Shown in pieces: positions 62,510 to 64,000 of a stretch of 64,000 nt of DNA (position 1 is its first letter; every line of letters begins with the position of its first letter). This DNA comes from Albugo candida (taxonomy: Eukaryota; Oomycota; Peronosporomycetes; Albuginales; Albuginaceae), in assembly GCA_905220665.1 (NCBI GenBank), contig CAJNAR010000025.1, forward strand, positions 62,001 through 126,000, written 5' to 3'. The position numbers and the translations under genes were made by a program. The notes beneath the pieces are model-generated. The model was not told where the DNA came from and did not search any database. It saw only the letters and a program-made list of their open reading frames with translations.

Positions 62510-64000
62510 TCATGCGCTAAGACTGTATTTGAATATCGCAAAATACTCACGAGCGGTTGAGATATTGAACGATCGGATCACAACGCCCCATTGCGGCCCA
62601 GACAGCCAGATTTTGTCAGGATGCTTTTTACTGAGCATCAGAAAAGGAAAAACTTCTTTTTGTACGGCTTGTGTTCTCAGCAGCGAACGCTGCGACACAT
62701 CAAGATTAGAGTTGACAGATGTCTCTAGATCCAATCGAAGGCCCATGCCGGTGTCTCTAAAAGAACAAAGCCAATCGCCGACGCTGTTAGAGACGATCGC
62801 GATTGGAATTGCGATGGTATCAGCCGAAATTGAATCATCGGGGCGGTTCAACGCTGACGCATCGACCACTACATCGTCGGCCATTACGTCGAGCTTTTTT
62901 GTAACCCAGACAAGCAAGGCGATTGCGCCAGATGCAATAACATTCACTGCTTTTTCTTCATGGGTACACATTCCATGATCCACGATAACGTACTTTCCAC
63001 GATAATGATCTCCTTGAAGCTTAGTACACGCGTCTATAGGGTCTGCAACCACGAGACCAGCCATTGCAAATGCGATACTGTGAGGAAAGAAAGAGAAGCC
63101 ACCGACTTTGCTTTGGATACAAGGAAATCGGAAGACGGTCGTATCCTCGTAGTGCTCTTCAGTCGAGCTTATCGGATCTAGCAAAACTTGCACTGAGCAT
63201 GTAAAACTGATCAACTTGATTGCCGTCGATGGTGCCGTATGCAGCTGAAACGTTCGGTATACGGGTACTAATGGAGCCTTGATTGAGCCCGAGTTCGATT
63301 TCAAAACTTGCTCTTGATCGAGCATCATTGCAACTAGCAACTGATTCTGACCAAAACGGACAAAGTCGATCCACTGTTGCGTCTGCTCTTGTATCACTCG
63401 AGTAAAGCGACCGACTTGATGAACGTGAAAGTTTCCAAGTTCTTCACCTCCATTGATAACATGATGTCGCTGAAATTCTGATGACTGATTTGCAAATTGT
63501 AGCTCACAAAAGCTCCATGAATAGAATGCATCATCGTACAGTCTGGAATTCTCCTTTTCAGTAATAACTTGGTACTCTTTCTGATACGAGTAAGCAAGCC
63601 AGAACGGAGTTTCCCAACAATGATCATCAATTCGATCTGTGGTCGTAGGTGAATTTGATTCCATGAGCATTCGCATAGGCTCTATCTCTAAGATATCTTG
63701 CGAGATCGGAAATGGATGGGCCTCCGTTGTAAACACGAAATTTCCATTTCGTATGAAGCTGCTGGTGTTGAAAAGAAGATACAAGTACTTGCACGTTTCT
63801 GCGAGAAAGAAAGAGGGCATATTATCACTCAACGACTTGGTTTCCACATCTTTGACACTCGCATAACCGCAATCAGTCTTGCAATGGTTTTCAATCGACT
63901 CGATTATATGAGCTCCTGCACGTAACCAAGAAGAGTCTTGTGTGGCTTCGTGCATGTAAAATGTAGATTCTGCAAGCTCTGGTCGAAGCACATAATCTCG
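62510..64000 (-). CDS. Second MRH-GH47-PA-type protein, C-terminal half (runs off the window)
   Basis: The frame enters at the right edge and codes for the last 496 residues or so of a paralogue of the protein at 55089-58187. The end of the GH47 domain (PELAESTFYMHEATQDSSWL to TTEAHPFPISQD) is identical to the other copy. The PA domain is diverged: FRFPCIQSKVGGFSFFPHSI against FRFPCIQSKSGGFSFLPLSI, and ALLVWVTKKLDVMADDV against GLLIWITEKLDAIIDDV. Reading frame is intact with a stop at 62510, so it appears functional as far as visible. Whether it also has the MRH domain and the Glu-to-Asn change cannot be known from this window. Genes are convergent across the 4.3-kb spacer. Confidence 0.9.
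   Translation of the reverse strand, partial: RDYVLRPELAESTFYMHEATQDSSWLRAGAHIIESIENHCKTDCGYASVKDVETKSLSDNMPSFFLAETCKYLYLLFNTSSFIRNGNFVFTTEAHPFPISQDILEIEPMRMLMESNSPTTTDRIDDHCWETPFWLAYSYQKEYQVITEKENSRLYDDAFYSWSFCELQFANQSSEFQRHHVINGGEELGNFHVHQVGRFTRVIQEQTQQWIDFVRFGQNQLLVAMMLDQEQVLKSNSGSIKAPLVPVYRTFQLHTAPSTAIKLISFTCSVQVLLDPISSTEEHYEDTTVFRFPCIQSKVGGFSFFPHSIAFAMAGLVVADPIDACTKLQGDHYRGKYVIVDHGMCTHEEKAVNVIASGAIALLVWVTKKLDVMADDVVVDASALNRPDDSISADTIAIPIAIVSNSVGDWLCSFRDTGMGLRLDLETSVNSNLDVSQRSLLRTQAVQKEVFPFLMLSKKHPDKIWLSGPQWGVVIRSFNISTAREYFAIFKYSLSA
62510..64000 (-). repeat. Inverted repeat, right arm (incomplete)
   Basis: Partner of 56697-58187. Identity is perfect as far as seen from 64000 down to about 63394, mixed to about 63220, and lower towards 62510. 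The repeat continues past the window edge. Confidence 0.95.

Noticed and set aside
62421..62978. Plus-strand frame of 185 codons near the right end
   Set aside because: It is the antisense shadow of the PA domain of the second MRH-GH47-PA copy.
1..64000. CRISPR arrays, bacterial operons, ribosome binding sites
   Set aside because: No regularly spaced direct repeats were seen, and spliceosomal introns show the DNA is eukaryotic nuclear, so prokaryotic signals were not called.

Overview
This window is eukaryotic nuclear DNA. The coding pieces are joined by very short introns (almost all 46-65 nt, GT..AG), intergenic gaps are often under 150 bp, and several neighbours are divergent with only 58-251 bp between start codons. 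The gene set includes the ciliary transition-zone protein CC2D2A, the WASH/capping-protein motif CPI, MOZART1, an NCoR-type corepressor and a peroxisomal SDR. Together these suggest a flagellated protist with a compact genome. My best guess is an oomycete, perhaps an Albugo-like one; this is inference from gene style, not from a database match.

Layout. Bases 1-4.6 kb are gene-poor and hold decayed retroelements (an L1-like LINE reverse transcriptase and a Ty1/copia RNase H remnant). CPSF1 follows (4.6-10.4 kb), then a secreted pepsin-fold protein that has lost its catalytic DSG motif (11.5-12.5 kb), a second copia remnant (13.6-14.1 kb) and a PIG-X/PBN1 homologue (14.2-16.2 kb). From 16.3 to 54.8 kb genes are packed tightly: an unknown protein, a CPI/LFG-motif protein, a MYND + five-PDZ scaffold, MZT1, ALG3 with a long tail, a nucleotidyltransferase with a beta-helix-like tail, a GT8 membrane glycosyltransferase, a peroxisomal SDR ending in SKL, glutamate decarboxylase, the NEDD8-conjugating enzyme UBC12, DPH2, a zinc alcohol dehydrogenase, a Ser/Asp-rich type I membrane protein, pyruvate dehydrogenase E1-beta, a six-exon multi-pass membrane protein, a luminal TTL-like protein, CC2D2A, a peroxiredoxin-6-like protein lacking its peroxidatic cysteine, and an NCoR-like SANT protein.

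The right end (55-64 kb) is the most unusual. A 1032-residue protein joins an OS-9-type MRH lectin domain, an EDEM-type GH47 domain and a PA domain in one chain, with Asn where the EDEM catalytic Glu is expected. Its 3' half is repeated in inverted orientation at the window edge, about 4.3 kb away, with blocks of perfect identity alternating with diverged blocks, as expected from gene conversion.

How the genes relate. Several act on glycans in the ER (PIG-X, ALG3, possibly the GT8 protein, the MRH-GH47-PA proteins), but there is no sign that they form a regulated cluster; most others are unrelated housekeeping genes. A recurring feature is loss of catalytic residues in recognisable enzyme folds: pepsin-like, TTL-like, peroxiredoxin-like and EDEM-like proteins.
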